A DNA stretch of 6,118 bases, taken from the NCBI GenBank assembly GCA_018668195.1, contig JABITU010000212.1, positions 1 through 6,118 of the forward strand, written 5' to 3'. Origin of the DNA: Tateyamaria sp. GTDB lineage: Bacteria; Pseudomonadota; Alphaproteobacteria; Rhodobacterales; Rhodobacteraceae. The translations under genes were made by a program, and so were the position numbers. The notes under the pieces are model-generated. The model did no database searches. It saw only the letters and a list, made by a program, of their open reading frames with translations, and was not told where the DNA came from. Shown here piece by piece: positions 1 to 6,118 of this stretch. Each line of letters begins with the position of its first letter. Within the stretch, counting starts at the first letter, position 1.

Positions 1-165
1 AAGTTGCAGCCGGACCGGGCGTAACTCATCGCGGCACATGAATTCGTTGTCAGCAAACGCGAGCGTGTAAGCTGGCGAACGGGTCTGCGGCGTGTCCGGC
101 ACACCGGCCGCTGACTGACGGTCGCTATAGGCATCCCGAAATGGGCTGTTTCTGTCGTCTTTCAT
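1..165 (-). CDS. LOG/TIGR00730 family protein, N-terminal part (runs off left edge)
   Basis: Read on the minus strand, an ATG at 165-163 opens a frame of 55 codons that stays open to base 1, so only the N-terminus is present. The protein begins MKDDRNSPFRDAYSD and contains SPAYTLAFADNEF and RDELRPVRLQLE-like sequence near the window edge. From memory this matches the N-terminal extension of alphaproteobacterial TIGR00730 (LOG, 'lysine decarboxylase-like' Rossmann-fold) proteins, which usually run to about 280 residues. Characterised LOG enzymes release the free base from cytokinin nucleotides; whether this extended bacterial branch does the same is not settled. The catalytic PGGxGT motif would lie outside the window, so the family call rests on the N-terminus alone. 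The start is supported by a GGAG Shine-Dalgarno (plus-strand CTCC, 173-176) seven bases upstream. It is divergent from dapD and shares the 121-bp region with it. Confidence 0.7.
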   Translation of the reverse strand, partial: MKDDRNSPFRDAYSDRQSAAGVPDTPQTRSPAYTLAFADNEFMCRDELRPVRLQL

Positions 166-286
166 GGATGCGCTCCGTATTGCTGTGCCTAAGGCCTAGC
201 GCGCTTAATCGCTATTGCCCAGATGTCATTGCATGGCGCTGCACTTTGTTGTCTAAGCGCCGCGACGCTTTTTCAGGAGATTCCAG
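166..286. promoter_or_regulatory. Divergent intergenic region between LOG-like gene and dapD
   Basis: Two divergent genes start at its ends, so promoters for both are expected here. The ribosome binding sites are clear: GGAG on the minus strand (plus 173-176) for the left gene and AGGAGA at 275-280, six bases before the dapD ATG. No strong sigma-70 promoter is visible; the best plus-strand candidate is TTGCAT (229-234) and TCTAAG (252-257) with a 17-base spacer, a poor match at both boxes. No operator that I can name is present. The role of the region is inferred from gene orientation. Confidence 0.6.
255..270 (+). other. Small hairpin with T-run just before dapD ribosome binding site
   Basis: AAGCG (255-259) and CGCTT (266-270) are perfectly complementary around a six-base loop, and the T-run extends to 273, giving five consecutive T. 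The AGGAGA of dapD starts two bases later. The stem is only 5 bp, so it would be a weak terminator at best, and it could arise by chance. If the transcript starts upstream of it, it would sit in the dapD leader, where it might affect transcript yield or access to the ribosome binding site. That role is inference. Confidence 0.25.
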
Positions 287-1114
287 ATGTCCAACGCCCA
301 GCTTGAAACCGCCATCGAAGCCGCATGGGAGGTTCGCGACACCATCACGCCTGCGACCACGGGAGAAGCCAGAGAGGCTATCGAAGATACGCTGAACGCT
401 TTGGACGGCGGCGGTTTGCGCGTGGCCGAAAAGCAGGGCGATGGCAGCTGGCATGTCAATCAGTGGGCCAAGAAAGCGGTTTTGCTTGGCTTTCGGATAA
501 AAGACATGGAACAGCACGATGGCGGCCCACAGGGCGGCGGCTGGTGGGACAAGGTAGACAGCAAGTTCAAAGGTTGGGGTGAGGATCAGTGGAAGACTGC
601 CGGTTTCCGCGCTGTACCGAACTGTGTGGTTCGCAAGTCTGCCTTTATCGCGCCAGGGGTTGTTTTGATGCCATCCTTTGTGAACCTCGGCGCTTATGTT
701 GATCAAGGAACAATGGTCGACACCTGGGCAACGGTTGGATCTTGCGCACAGATTGGCAAAAACGTGCACCTGTCGGGGGGCGTTGGCATCGGTGGCGTGC
801 TTGAGCCGATGCAGGCAGGTCCGACCATCATCGAAGACAATTGCTTCATCGGAGCCCGTTCCGAAGTGGTCGAAGGCTGCATCGTGCGCGAGGGTTCGGT
901 TTTGGGCATGGGTGTTTTCATTGGCCAGTCAACCAAGATCGTTGATCGTGAAACTGGCCAAGTTATGTACGGCGAAGTGCCCAGTGGTTCGGTGGTTGTT
1001 GCGGGGTCAATGCCGTCAAAGAATGGTATCAATCTTTACTGTGCAGTCATCGTGAAACGTGTGGACGAGCGGACCCGCTCAAAGACGTCGATAAACGAGT
1101 TGTTGCGTGACTGA
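287..1114 (+). CDS. dapD: 2,3,4,5-tetrahydropyridine-2,6-dicarboxylate N-succinyltransferase
   Basis: DapD transfers succinyl from succinyl-CoA to tetrahydrodipicolinate, giving N-succinyl-2-amino-6-oxopimelate, a committed step of the succinylase branch of diaminopimelate/lysine synthesis in the cytoplasm. The 275 residues match the usual family length. An N-terminal helical domain (about 1-100) is followed by hexapeptide-repeat, left-handed beta-helix sequence (about 108-240) and a short C-terminal segment. Diagnostic motifs are [12 protein letters not shown] (136-147), [11 protein letters not shown] (164-174) and [11 protein letters not shown] (187-197). Asp145 and Glu193 have the 48-residue spacing of the Asp141/Glu189 active-site pair described for the family, an alignment made by eye. 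The family acts as a homotrimer with active sites between subunits. The ATG has a strong AGGAGA six bases upstream. It heads the plus-strand run, and its last codons overlap the GTG start of the next gene. Confidence 0.98.
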   Translation: MSNAQLETAIEAAWEVRDTITPATTGEAREAIEDTLNALDGGGLRVAEKQGDGSWHVNQWAKKAVLLGFRIKDMEQHDGGPQGGGWWDKVDSKFKGWGEDQWKTAGFRAVPNCVVRKSAFIAPGVVLMPSFVNLGAYVDQGTMVDTWATVGSCAQIGKNVHLSGGVGIGGVLEPMQAGPTIIEDNCFIGARSEVVEGCIVREGSVLGMGVFIGQSTKIVDRETGQVMYGEVPSGSVVVAGSMPSKNGINLYCAVIVKRVDERTRSKTSINELLRD

Positions 1115-1454
1115 TACGCCGAAAAAGGGCAAGAAACCCTCGCGTCAGCAGGTCTTTACTTTGCTGGTGCAAATCGGACGCAAGTCTAGTGACGGCTTGC
1201 CCGAAGGGGCCACAGGTGCGGCATTGATGTGTTTTGCCAGCGGAGTGGATGAAGCCGAAGCGGTGCGCGAAACCGTCGCCCTGCTCAAGCAAGCAGACAC
1301 TGCGCCTCTGGATGTGACCGGCTACGGCACCTTGGCGGAACGTCAAGCCGAGGGCCACGACATCGACGATGACGAACGCGCCCTGATGCAGCGCGCGCTT
1401 GAAGAAAATGCTGTAATTGTGGCGCAAGTGACGCCGTTCTTTGGCGAAGATTGA
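1107..1454 (+). CDS. Conserved-looking hypothetical protein coupled to dapD
   Basis: I do not recognise a family for this 115-residue protein. It starts with GTG inside the end of dapD, an 8-base overlap (1107-1114) that suggests translational coupling. The N-terminus is basic ([10 protein letters not shown], about 6-15). Two helix-forming stretches follow (about 14-25 and 48-62), then an acidic segment (HDIDDDER, 84-91) and another probable helix with a hydrophobic end near [10 protein letters not shown] (103-112). No signal peptide, membrane segment, metal-binding cluster or catalytic motif is seen; there is one cysteine (Cys42). It is likely a small soluble cytoplasmic protein. Its codon use resembles that of its neighbours and its reading frame ends cleanly, so I judge it a real gene. 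Position between dapD and dapE hints at a role tied to lysine or cell-wall precursor synthesis, but nothing in the sequence proves that. Confidence 0.82.
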   Translation: MTDTPKKGKKPSRQQVFTLLVQIGRKSSDGLPEGATGAALMCFASGVDEAEAVRETVALLKQADTAPLDVTGYGTLAERQAEGHDIDDDERALMQRALEENAVIVAQVTPFFGED

Positions 1455-1511
1455 AACTACGCAAAGGACTTTCATTCGTCTCGACCACATCGCAGGGATA
1501 GATTTGGCCCC

Positions 1512-1565
1512 ATGTGTGGACGGTTTTGTGGTGCAACTGCGCCGCTTCAAGAGATATTTCTATGA
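1512..1565 (+). pseudogene. Possible remnant of an SRAP (YedK/HMCES-type) gene start
   Basis: An ATG opens a 17-codon frame reading MCGRFCGATAPLQEIFL before a TGA. The first five residues, MCGRF, are the hallmark N-terminus of SRAP (SOS response-associated peptidase) proteins, in which Cys2, exposed after Met removal, bonds to abasic sites in DNA. The following T, P and hydrophobic residues are loosely compatible with an SRAP start. Full SRAP proteins have about 200 or more residues; the remaining motifs (the internal Glu and the His of the active site) are not found in any frame downstream to 1676. If genuine, this is the stump of a deleted gene. It could also be a chance match, and there is no good ribosome binding site before the ATG. 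Confidence 0.28.
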
Positions 1566-1628
1566 CGCTCTGGTCGATGAATAGAGCGCCTGATACCTCT
1601 GTTTCTGGTAGCAATTGGCTCGCTGTGT

Positions 1629-1645
1629 GGTCTATTTGTTAGACC
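1629..1645. repeat. Perfect inverted repeat upstream of dapE
   Basis: GGTCTA (1629-1634) and TAGACC (1640-1645) form an exact 6-bp inverted repeat around the five-base spacer TTTGT, ending 31 bases before the dapE ATG. It is not followed by a T-run, so it is a poor intrinsic terminator. It could be a protein-binding operator for dapE or a hairpin in the leader RNA. I cannot assign it to a known regulator. Confidence 0.4.
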
Positions 1646-1676
1646 CTGTCTGTGCGCCTGAGAGAAAGGTTCGTCC

Positions 1677-2825
1677 ATGCCCCCTTCTGTTGATCCGGTC
1701 CAGTTGACAGCTGATCTGGTCCGATGCGCCTCTGTCACACCCGCAGATGAAGGTGCTCTGGATCTGGTGCACAGGGTCCTGAAGGACGCCGGGTTTGAAT
1801 GTGTGTGGGCCGATCGGGGTGGCATTCGCAACCTGTTTGCCCGTTGGGGCGCCAAAGGTCATCCACGTACCTTTGGCTTTAATGGCCATACCGACGTAGT
1901 GCCGGTTGGAAATGTGAACAATTGGTCAATGCCACCATTCGGTGCCGAGATCCGTGACGGAATAATGTACGGGCGTGGGACGACCGATATGAAATCCGGC
2001 GTGGCGGCATTTGCTGCTGCTGCGGTTGATTTCGTGACCCGAACGCCGCCGGATGGTGCTATCATCCTGGCAATCACAGGCGACGAAGAAGGCGATGCGT
2101 TGGATGGGACAACCGCGCTGCTGGACCATATGGCTACGATCGGCGAGGCCATGGATGTGTGTCTTGTGGGCGAGCCAACATGCCCCGAACAAATGGGCGA
2201 TATGATCAAGATTGGGCGCCGGGGCTCCCTGACGGTTTGGTTCACTGTGACGGGAAAGCAAGGGCATTCGGCCTATCCACACCGCGCGAACAATCCATTA
2301 AATCCGATGATGAAGTTGATGGATCAGCTTGCCTGTTACGAATTAGATCAGGGGACCGATCATTTTGACGCCTCGACGATCGCCGTCGTTACTGTAGATA
2401 CCGGGAATTCGGCGACCAACGTAATCCCCGCGCAGGTGCAGTCTGCGGTAAATATCCGTTTCAACGATCAGCACTCGGGCGAAAGCCTGACGGCGTGGCT
2501 GGGCGCGCAGGCGAATGCTGTGGCCGATAAGTACGGTGTCGAGATCGGGATGAAGATAAAGGTGTCAGGTGAAAGCTTTCTGACGCCGCCGGGCCACCTG
2601 TCAAATCTGGTTGCCCACGCGGTGCAGGCCGAGACAGGTGTTACACCAATACTGAGCACGACGGGCGGTACTTCTGACGCCCGGTTTGTCAAAAATCATT
2701 GCCCTGTTGTCGAATTTGGCTTGGTGGGTCAGTCAATGCATCAAGTGGACGAACATGTGAAGGTTGAACATATCCAACAGCTCAAGGCCATCTATGGGCG
2801 CATATTGCGGGATTATTTCGCATGA
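1677..2825 (+). CDS. dapE: Succinyl-diaminopimelate desuccinylase
   Basis: DapE hydrolyses N-succinyl-LL-2,6-diaminopimelate to LL-diaminopimelate and succinate, supplying lysine and peptidoglycan precursor. The 382 residues are normal for this M20-family di-zinc enzyme, which works as a cytoplasmic dimer. By alignment to the described DapE enzymes, zinc ligands are visible as His71 (in FNGHTDVVP), Asp104 ([10 protein letters not shown]), Glu138 (ITGDEEGD), Glu166 (LVGEPT) and His355 (GQSMHQVDE), with Glu137 the catalytic base and Asp73 beside the first ligand. The lid/dimer domain (about 180-295) carries [10 protein letters not shown] (193-202) and SATNVIP (245-251). The complete set argues for DapE rather than a related ArgE or carboxypeptidase. 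The ATG has AAAGG seven bases upstream. The stop overlaps the next start as ATGA. It serves the same pathway as dapD upstream. Confidence 0.97.
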   Translation: MPPSVDPVQLTADLVRCASVTPADEGALDLVHRVLKDAGFECVWADRGGIRNLFARWGAKGHPRTFGFNGHTDVVPVGNVNNWSMPPFGAEIRDGIMYGRGTTDMKSGVAAFAAAAVDFVTRTPPDGAIILAITGDEEGDALDGTTALLDHMATIGEAMDVCLVGEPTCPEQMGDMIKIGRRGSLTVWFTVTGKQGHSAYPHRANNPLNPMMKLMDQLACYELDQGTDHFDASTIAVVTVDTGNSATNVIPAQVQSAVNIRFNDQHSGESLTAWLGAQANAVADKYGVEIGMKIKVSGESFLTPPGHLSNLVAHAVQAETGVTPILSTTGGTSDARFVKNHCPVVEFGLVGQSMHQVDEHVKVEHIQQLKAIYGRILRDYFA

Positions 2826-3244
2826 GTTGGGTCATTTCGTTGACGGATGATCTTGCGACCTGTCACGCCTTGCGACGCGCCGTGTTCATTGAAGAGCAAA
2901 ATGTAAGTGTTGCAGACGAGGTCGACGGGCGCGACGGAGAAGCGTTGCATCTTATGGCGCGCGTTGATGGCAAAGCGTTTGGTTGTGCGCGGATTTTGCT
3001 GGTGGATGACGTGGCCAAGATTGGCCGGGTTTGCGTGTTGCAACAGATGCGTGGCAAGGGTCTTGGCGCTACGATCATTTTGGCATGCCTTGATGTTCTT
3101 CGTATGCAACCTGGCATTACTCGGGCAAAGCTTGGGGCTCAGACACATGCGCTCGCGTTTTATGAAAAGCTGGGCTTTTCTGCCTATGGTCCAGTTTATG
3201 ATGACGCAGGTATTCCGCACCAAGACATGGAATGTGAGCTTTGA
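2822..3244 (+). CDS. GNAT family N-acetyltransferase
   Basis: This 140-residue protein is a single GNAT domain, expected to transfer acetyl from acetyl-CoA to an amine on an unknown substrate in the cytoplasm. The acetyl-CoA pyrophosphate-binding motif A is visible as [19 protein letters not shown] (68-86), with the Q-x-R-G-x-G-x-G core at 75-82. The N-terminal [15 protein letters not shown] (22-36) and the C-terminal [24 protein letters not shown] (113-136 region) resemble the ElaA/YjcF-like branch, whose substrates are mostly unknown. The start ATG overlaps the dapE stop by four bases, and its own TGA overlaps the next start, so it is probably translated by coupling; a GCGGGA (2807-2812) lies nine bases upstream. 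Nothing in the sequence ties it to lysine metabolism apart from its position. Confidence 0.92.
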   Translation: MSWVISLTDDLATCHALRRAVFIEEQNVSVADEVDGRDGEALHLMARVDGKAFGCARILLVDDVAKIGRVCVLQQMRGKGLGATIILACLDVLRMQPGITRAKLGAQTHALAFYEKLGFSAYGPVYDDAGIPHQDMECEL

Positions 3245-3825
3245 CGTCACATAGGTTACCGTGGCGGTCAAAACCATGGTTGATCTTCATGGTTAAAGAA
3301 CCTCGTCCGGGGCGGGTGAAAACCCGCTTGGGGCGCGATATCGGGATGATAGATGCCACGTGGTGGTACCGTCACCACGTGGGCCGGATGCTGCGCAATT
3401 TACGCGATCCTCGTTGGACGCTTGTGGCGGGCTACGCGCCCAAGACCGCCCAGATCATAACGCGCGGGCAGGACATCAAGATGTGGCAGGGTGGTGGTGA
3501 TCTTGGCGATCGGATGATCCGGCTTTTGCGGCAAGCACCGCCCAAAAGTGTTTTGATAGGCTCAGATATAACTGGGGTTAAGCGCCGACATATCGCGCGA
3601 GCCATTGCGGCATTGGGGAATCGTGATGCCGTTCTTGGTCCAGCTCGGGATGGTGGATTTTGGTTGATTGGTGCACGTCACCCCGGTCGGCTTGGGAAAA
3701 GTGTGCTTTCTGGGGCGCGGTGGTCTACGGCACATGCCCTCGTCGACACGAAGGCGCGGCTGCCGGGGCGGATCGCGCTGGTGGATATACTCAATGATGT
3801 GGATACGGTGGACGATTTGCCCTGA
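3241..3825 (+). CDS. TIGR04282 (DUF2064) glycosyltransferase-like protein
   Basis: The 194-residue protein has the ordered motifs of the TIGR04282/DUF2064 family, predicted GT-A-fold nucleotidyl- or glycosyltransferases: VKEPRPGRVKTRLG (18-31, nucleotide-binding loop), QGGGDLGDRM (83-92), VLIGSDITG (104-112, with Asp109 a likely metal or substrate contact), VLGPARDGGFWLIG (131-144) and a terminal DVDTVDDL (186-193). The physiological substrate is not established for most members. The TTG at 3241 is the preferred start: it overlaps the GNAT stop as TTGA, and the strand leading into the first motif (PWLIF, 12-16) would be lost if the internal ATG at 3289 were used. No strong ribosome binding site precedes the TTG, in keeping with coupled translation. 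Length is close to the family norm, so it appears intact. Confidence 0.9.
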   Translation: MTSHRLPWRSKPWLIFMVKEPRPGRVKTRLGRDIGMIDATWWYRHHVGRMLRNLRDPRWTLVAGYAPKTAQIITRGQDIKMWQGGGDLGDRMIRLLRQAPPKSVLIGSDITGVKRRHIARAIAALGNRDAVLGPARDGGFWLIGARHPGRLGKSVLSGARWSTAHALVDTKARLPGRIALVDILNDVDTVDDLP

Positions 3826-3841
3826 AATTTGTCCATGACGC

Positions 3842-3856
3842 CACGCAACCTGCGTG
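3842..3856 (+). other. Perfect hairpin just upstream of rnr start
   Basis: CACGCA (3842-3847) and TGCGTG (3851-3856) pair exactly around a three-base loop. The hairpin lies in the 44-bp gap between the DUF2064 gene and rnr and ends 13 bases before the rnr ATG. No T-run follows, so it is unlikely to be a terminator. It occupies the place where a ribosome binding site would normally begin, and no purine-rich Shine-Dalgarno is seen between it and the ATG. A role in limiting or gating translation of rnr is possible but is inference. Confidence 0.35.
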
Positions 3857-3869
3857 CTACTTGCCTCAT

Positions 3870-6118
3870 ATGACCCGTATCCCATCCAAGCCCGAAATCC
3901 TCGAGTGGATTTCTGAAAATCCGACCCTCACCGCCAAGCGGGACATTGCCAAGGCATTTGGCATCAAGGGGGCCGCACGCATTGATCTTAAGCGTCTGCT
4001 CAAGGAGTTGGAGGCCGAGGGTCATCTCGAAAAGCGTAAAAAAACCTATCAGGATCCTGATCGCTTGCCGCCCGTCAGCGTCTTACAGGTTCTGCCGCCC
4101 GATGCGGATGGTGATTTGTTTGCAGCGCCTATGGAATGGCACGGTACCGGGGTAGAGCCTCGAGTTCTGGTGATCCCGCGCGCCTCTGATCCAGCTTTGG
4201 GAGGGGGCGACCGTATTCTGGCCCGGCTAACACTGGTGCAGGAACAAGACTATCATTACGAGGCTCGGCTAATTCGGCGCATCGGCACCAACCCGCGCCG
4301 TTTGTTAGGCGTGTTTCGCAAAGGCGCTGAAGGGGGACGCATCCTATCGGTCGAAAAGGGTAGCGACAAAGAATGGAGCGTCGCTTCGGATGCCACGCAT
4401 GGTGCGAGGGACGGCGAGTTGGTCGAGGCAGAGCAGGCCGGCCCAAAATCGCGCATTGGATTGCCTCGTGCTCGCATTGTAACGCGTTTGGGTGATCCAT
4501 CTGCGCCAAGGGCCGTGTCGCTCATCGCAATTCACGAACATGGTATTTCCGACAGTTTTCCAGACGAAGTGATGGCCGAGGCTGATTTAAGAAAACCTGT
4601 TGGTCTTAATGGCCGTGAGGATTTCCGCAATATGCCGCTTATCACGATCGATCCATGGGATGCGCGGGATCACGACGATGCCTGCTATGCTCATGCCGAT
4701 GAAGATGACCCCAAGAACGCTGGTGGTCATATCATTTGGGTCGCTATTGCGGATGTAGCAGCCTATGTCACGTCCGGCTCTGCGTTGGATCGCGAGGCGC
4801 GCAAACGCGGTAACTCGACTTACTTTCCAGACCGTGTGGTACCGATGCTGCCGGACCGTCTGTCCGGTGATCTTTGTTCCCTGCATGAAGGGGTGCCGCG
4901 CGCCTGTATTGCCGTTCGTATGCAGATTACCGCTCATGGCGAATTGGTAGGCCACAGCTTCCACCGTGGCTTGATGCGGTCGCCCGCCTCGTTAAACTAC
5001 GAAGAGGTTCAGGCGGCTATAGATGGTGTCCCCAATGCGCGGACAGAGCCCCTTTTAGGACCTGTTTTAAAGCCGCTTTACGCAGCATATTCTGCTTTAG
5101 TCAAAGCCCGTCATGCGCGACAACCATTGGAATTGAACCTCCCAGAACGTGAAATCGTACTTGATAAAGATGGCACTGTTCGTTCTGTCAGCTTCAAGGA
5201 TCGACTTGATGCGCATCGTTTGATCGAAGAGTTCATGGTGCTGGCAAATGTCGCCGCTGCAGAGACGCTGATTGCGCGGGCTGCGCCGTTGTTGTTCCGG
5301 GTGCACGAAGAACCGTCGCCCGAAAAGCTGGATAGTTTGCGTGAAACTGTGCAGGCAGCCGGGCTGACGCTGGCCAAGGGGCAGGTCCTGAAAACGGCGC
5401 ATCTGAACAGGCTGCTGGCGCAGGCCAAAGGAACTGACGATGCAGAGCTGATCAATATCTCAACTTTGCGGTCAATGACGCAGGCCTATTACAGCCCCCA
5501 GAATTTTGGCCACTTCGGACTGGCTTTGCGCAGTTACGCGCATTTCACATCTCCAATCCGGCGGTATTCCGACCTGATTGTGCATCGCGCACTGATCTCG
5601 GCCCACGGCTGGGGCGAGGGTGGTCTTTCATCTGAAGATATCGAACAGATTGAAAAGACCGGCACACATATTTCAGATACTGAACGCCGATCGATGATGG
5701 CTGAGCGGGATACGACCGATCGGTACCTTGCGTCCTATCTTAGCGAACGGGTTGGCGACGAGATGGAAGGGCGGGTCGCAGGCGTTGCGAAATTTGGGAT
5801 ATTCGTCAAGTTGGACGATAGTGGGGCGGATGGTTTGGTACCTATGCGGTCCATAGGGGCGGAGTATTTCCACTTTGATCGAGAGGCGAGCACACTTATG
5901 GGGTCAGATACGGGGCTGATTATCCGTATAGGCCAGCTCGCCACTGTCCGCTTGGCCGAGGCGATACCGGTCACGGGCGGTATTGTACTTGAGCTGCTGG
6001 CGTTGGACGGAAAATCGTTACCCAAGGGACGGCAAAGCCCCGCAGGGCGCAGCCCGCGCCGCAAAACGTCCAAGGCAAAGCGCCGCAACGACAAAGCAAA
6101 CCGCAAGGTGATGCGCAG
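3870..6118 (+). CDS. rnr: Ribonuclease R (3' end outside window)
   Basis: RNase R is a processive, hydrolytic 3'-5' exoribonuclease that degrades structured RNA in the cytoplasm. The frame is open from the ATG through 749 codons to the right edge, close to full family length, so only the last few residues should be missing. In order: an N-terminal winged-helix region (about 8-60), cold-shock-type OB domains (about 65-220), the RNB catalytic domain (about 245-575), an S1 domain (about 631-710, with GRVAGVAKFGIFVKL) and a basic tail (714-749, 15 of 36 residues Lys or Arg). Catalytic Mg-binding aspartates appear in TIDPWDARDHDDA (259-271): Asp261, 267, 269 and 270. The RNB signature spans 548-572 (HFG through YAHFTSPIRRYSD to HR). 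The start gives the family-like N-terminus MTRIPSKPEILEWI, but no Shine-Dalgarno precedes it; the only nearby in-frame alternative is TTG at 3861, which has none either. Confidence 0.97.
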   Translation, partial: MTRIPSKPEILEWISENPTLTAKRDIAKAFGIKGAARIDLKRLLKELEAEGHLEKRKKTYQDPDRLPPVSVLQVLPPDADGDLFAAPMEWHGTGVEPRVLVIPRASDPALGGGDRILARLTLVQEQDYHYEARLIRRIGTNPRRLLGVFRKGAEGGRILSVEKGSDKEWSVASDATHGARDGELVEAEQAGPKSRIGLPRARIVTRLGDPSAPRAVSLIAIHEHGISDSFPDEVMAEADLRKPVGLNGREDFRNMPLITIDPWDARDHDDACYAHADEDDPKNAGGHIIWVAIADVAAYVTSGSALDREARKRGNSTYFPDRVVPMLPDRLSGDLCSLHEGVPRACIAVRMQITAHGELVGHSFHRGLMRSPASLNYEEVQAAIDGVPNARTEPLLGPVLKPLYAAYSALVKARHARQPLELNLPEREIVLDKDGTVRSVSFKDRLDAHRLIEEFMVLANVAAAETLIARAAPLLFRVHEEPSPEKLDSLRETVQAAGLTLAKGQVLKTAHLNRLLAQAKGTDDAELINISTLRSMTQAYYSPQNFGHFGLALRSYAHFTSPIRRYSDLIVHRALISAHGWGEGGLSSEDIEQIEKTGTHISDTERRSMMAERDTTDRYLASYLSERVGDEMEGRVAGVAKFGIFVKLDDSGADGLVPMRSIGAEYFHFDREASTLMGSDTGLIIRIGQLATVRLAEAIPVTGGIVLELLALDGKSLPKGRQSPAGRSPRRKTSKAKRRNDKANRKVMR

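Larger units (their letters stand above)
1455..1676. other. Intergenic gap between the dapD-coupled gene and dapE
   Basis: This 222-bp stretch holds no full-length gene in any frame. It contains a short MCGRF-starting ORF (1512-1565), a perfect inverted repeat (1629-1645), and the dapE ribosome binding site (AAAGG, 1665-1669, seven bases before the ATG). No hairpin followed by a T-run is seen after the upstream gene, so read-through into dapE is possible. No clear -35/-10 pair is visible. The gap is large compared with the overlapping genes around it, which fits either a separate dapE promoter or loss of a gene. Confidence 0.6.

Noticed and set aside
141..395. Plus-strand 84-codon ORF starting in the divergent region
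   Set aside because: It overlaps both the left gene and the first third of dapD in another frame, and no family motif is seen.
714..714. Frameshift or truncation in any of the main genes
   Set aside because: dapD, dapE, the GNAT and DUF2064 proteins have normal family lengths and complete motifs, and rnr was read codon by codon to the edge without an internal stop.
212..769. Minus-strand 185-codon ORF across the dapD start
   Set aside because: It lies opposite dapD, has no recognisable motif, and is explained by codon bias of the real gene on the plus strand.
1047..1614. Minus-strand ORFs covering the dapD-coupled gene and part of the gap
   Set aside because: They run opposite a coupled plus-strand gene, show low-complexity antisense-type composition and match no family I know.
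1562..1642. 26-codon ORF in the gap before dapE
   Set aside because: It is very short, its sequence is unremarkable and it has only a poor AGAGA-type upstream site; not supportable as a gene.
1629..1645. Intrinsic terminator at the inverted repeat before dapE
   Set aside because: The repeat is perfect but the bases after it (CTGTCTGTGC) form no T-run, so it is kept only as an inverted repeat.
2813..3359. Minus-strand ORFs opposite the GNAT gene and DUF2064 start
   Set aside because: The plus-strand frames carry clear family motifs and coupled starts; the antisense frames carry none.
4129..5873. Several minus-strand ORFs of 60-130 codons inside rnr
   Set aside because: The rnr frame is continuous with all expected domains, so these are antisense shadows.

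Overview
The window looks like ordinary chromosomal DNA of an alphaproteobacterium, most likely Rhodobacteraceae (Roseobacter-type). This rests on the protein sequences themselves (dapD, dapE, an RNase R with a family-typical N-terminus, and a LOG-type N-terminus), on the moderate GC content, and on dense, overlapping same-strand genes. The organism call is from recall of family sequences, not from a search.

Layout. At the left edge the first 55 codons of a minus-strand gene run out of the window; they read like a TIGR00730/LOG family protein. A 121-bp divergent intergenic region (166-286) separates it from a plus-strand run that fills the rest of the window. The run begins with dapD (287-1114) and a small unrecognised protein that overlaps the dapD stop (1107-1454). 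A 222-bp gap follows (1455-1676). It holds a perfect inverted repeat and a short ORF beginning MCGRF, which may be the broken start of an SRAP/YedK-type gene. Next come dapE (1677-2825), a GNAT acetyltransferase (2822-3244) and a TIGR04282/DUF2064 glycosyltransferase-like protein (3241-3825), each overlapping its neighbour by 4 nt. After a 44-bp gap with a small perfect hairpin, rnr (RNase R, from 3870) runs in frame to the right edge; 749 codons are visible and the stop lies outside.

How the genes work together. DapD and DapE are two steps of the succinylase branch of diaminopimelate/lysine synthesis: succinylation of tetrahydrodipicolinate and, two steps later, desuccinylation of N-succinyl-LL-diaminopimelate. 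The 115-residue protein between them is coupled to dapD. The GNAT and DUF2064 proteins are coupled to dapE by stop-start overlaps but have no evident role in lysine synthesis. RNase R is a general 3'-5' exoribonuclease and probably a passenger of the run or separately expressed.

I found no mobile element, CRISPR array, tRNA, rRNA or recognisable riboswitch, and no convincing new multi-gene system. The items most worth a second look are the possible SRAP remnant, the unknown dapD-coupled protein, and the hairpins upstream of dapE and rnr.
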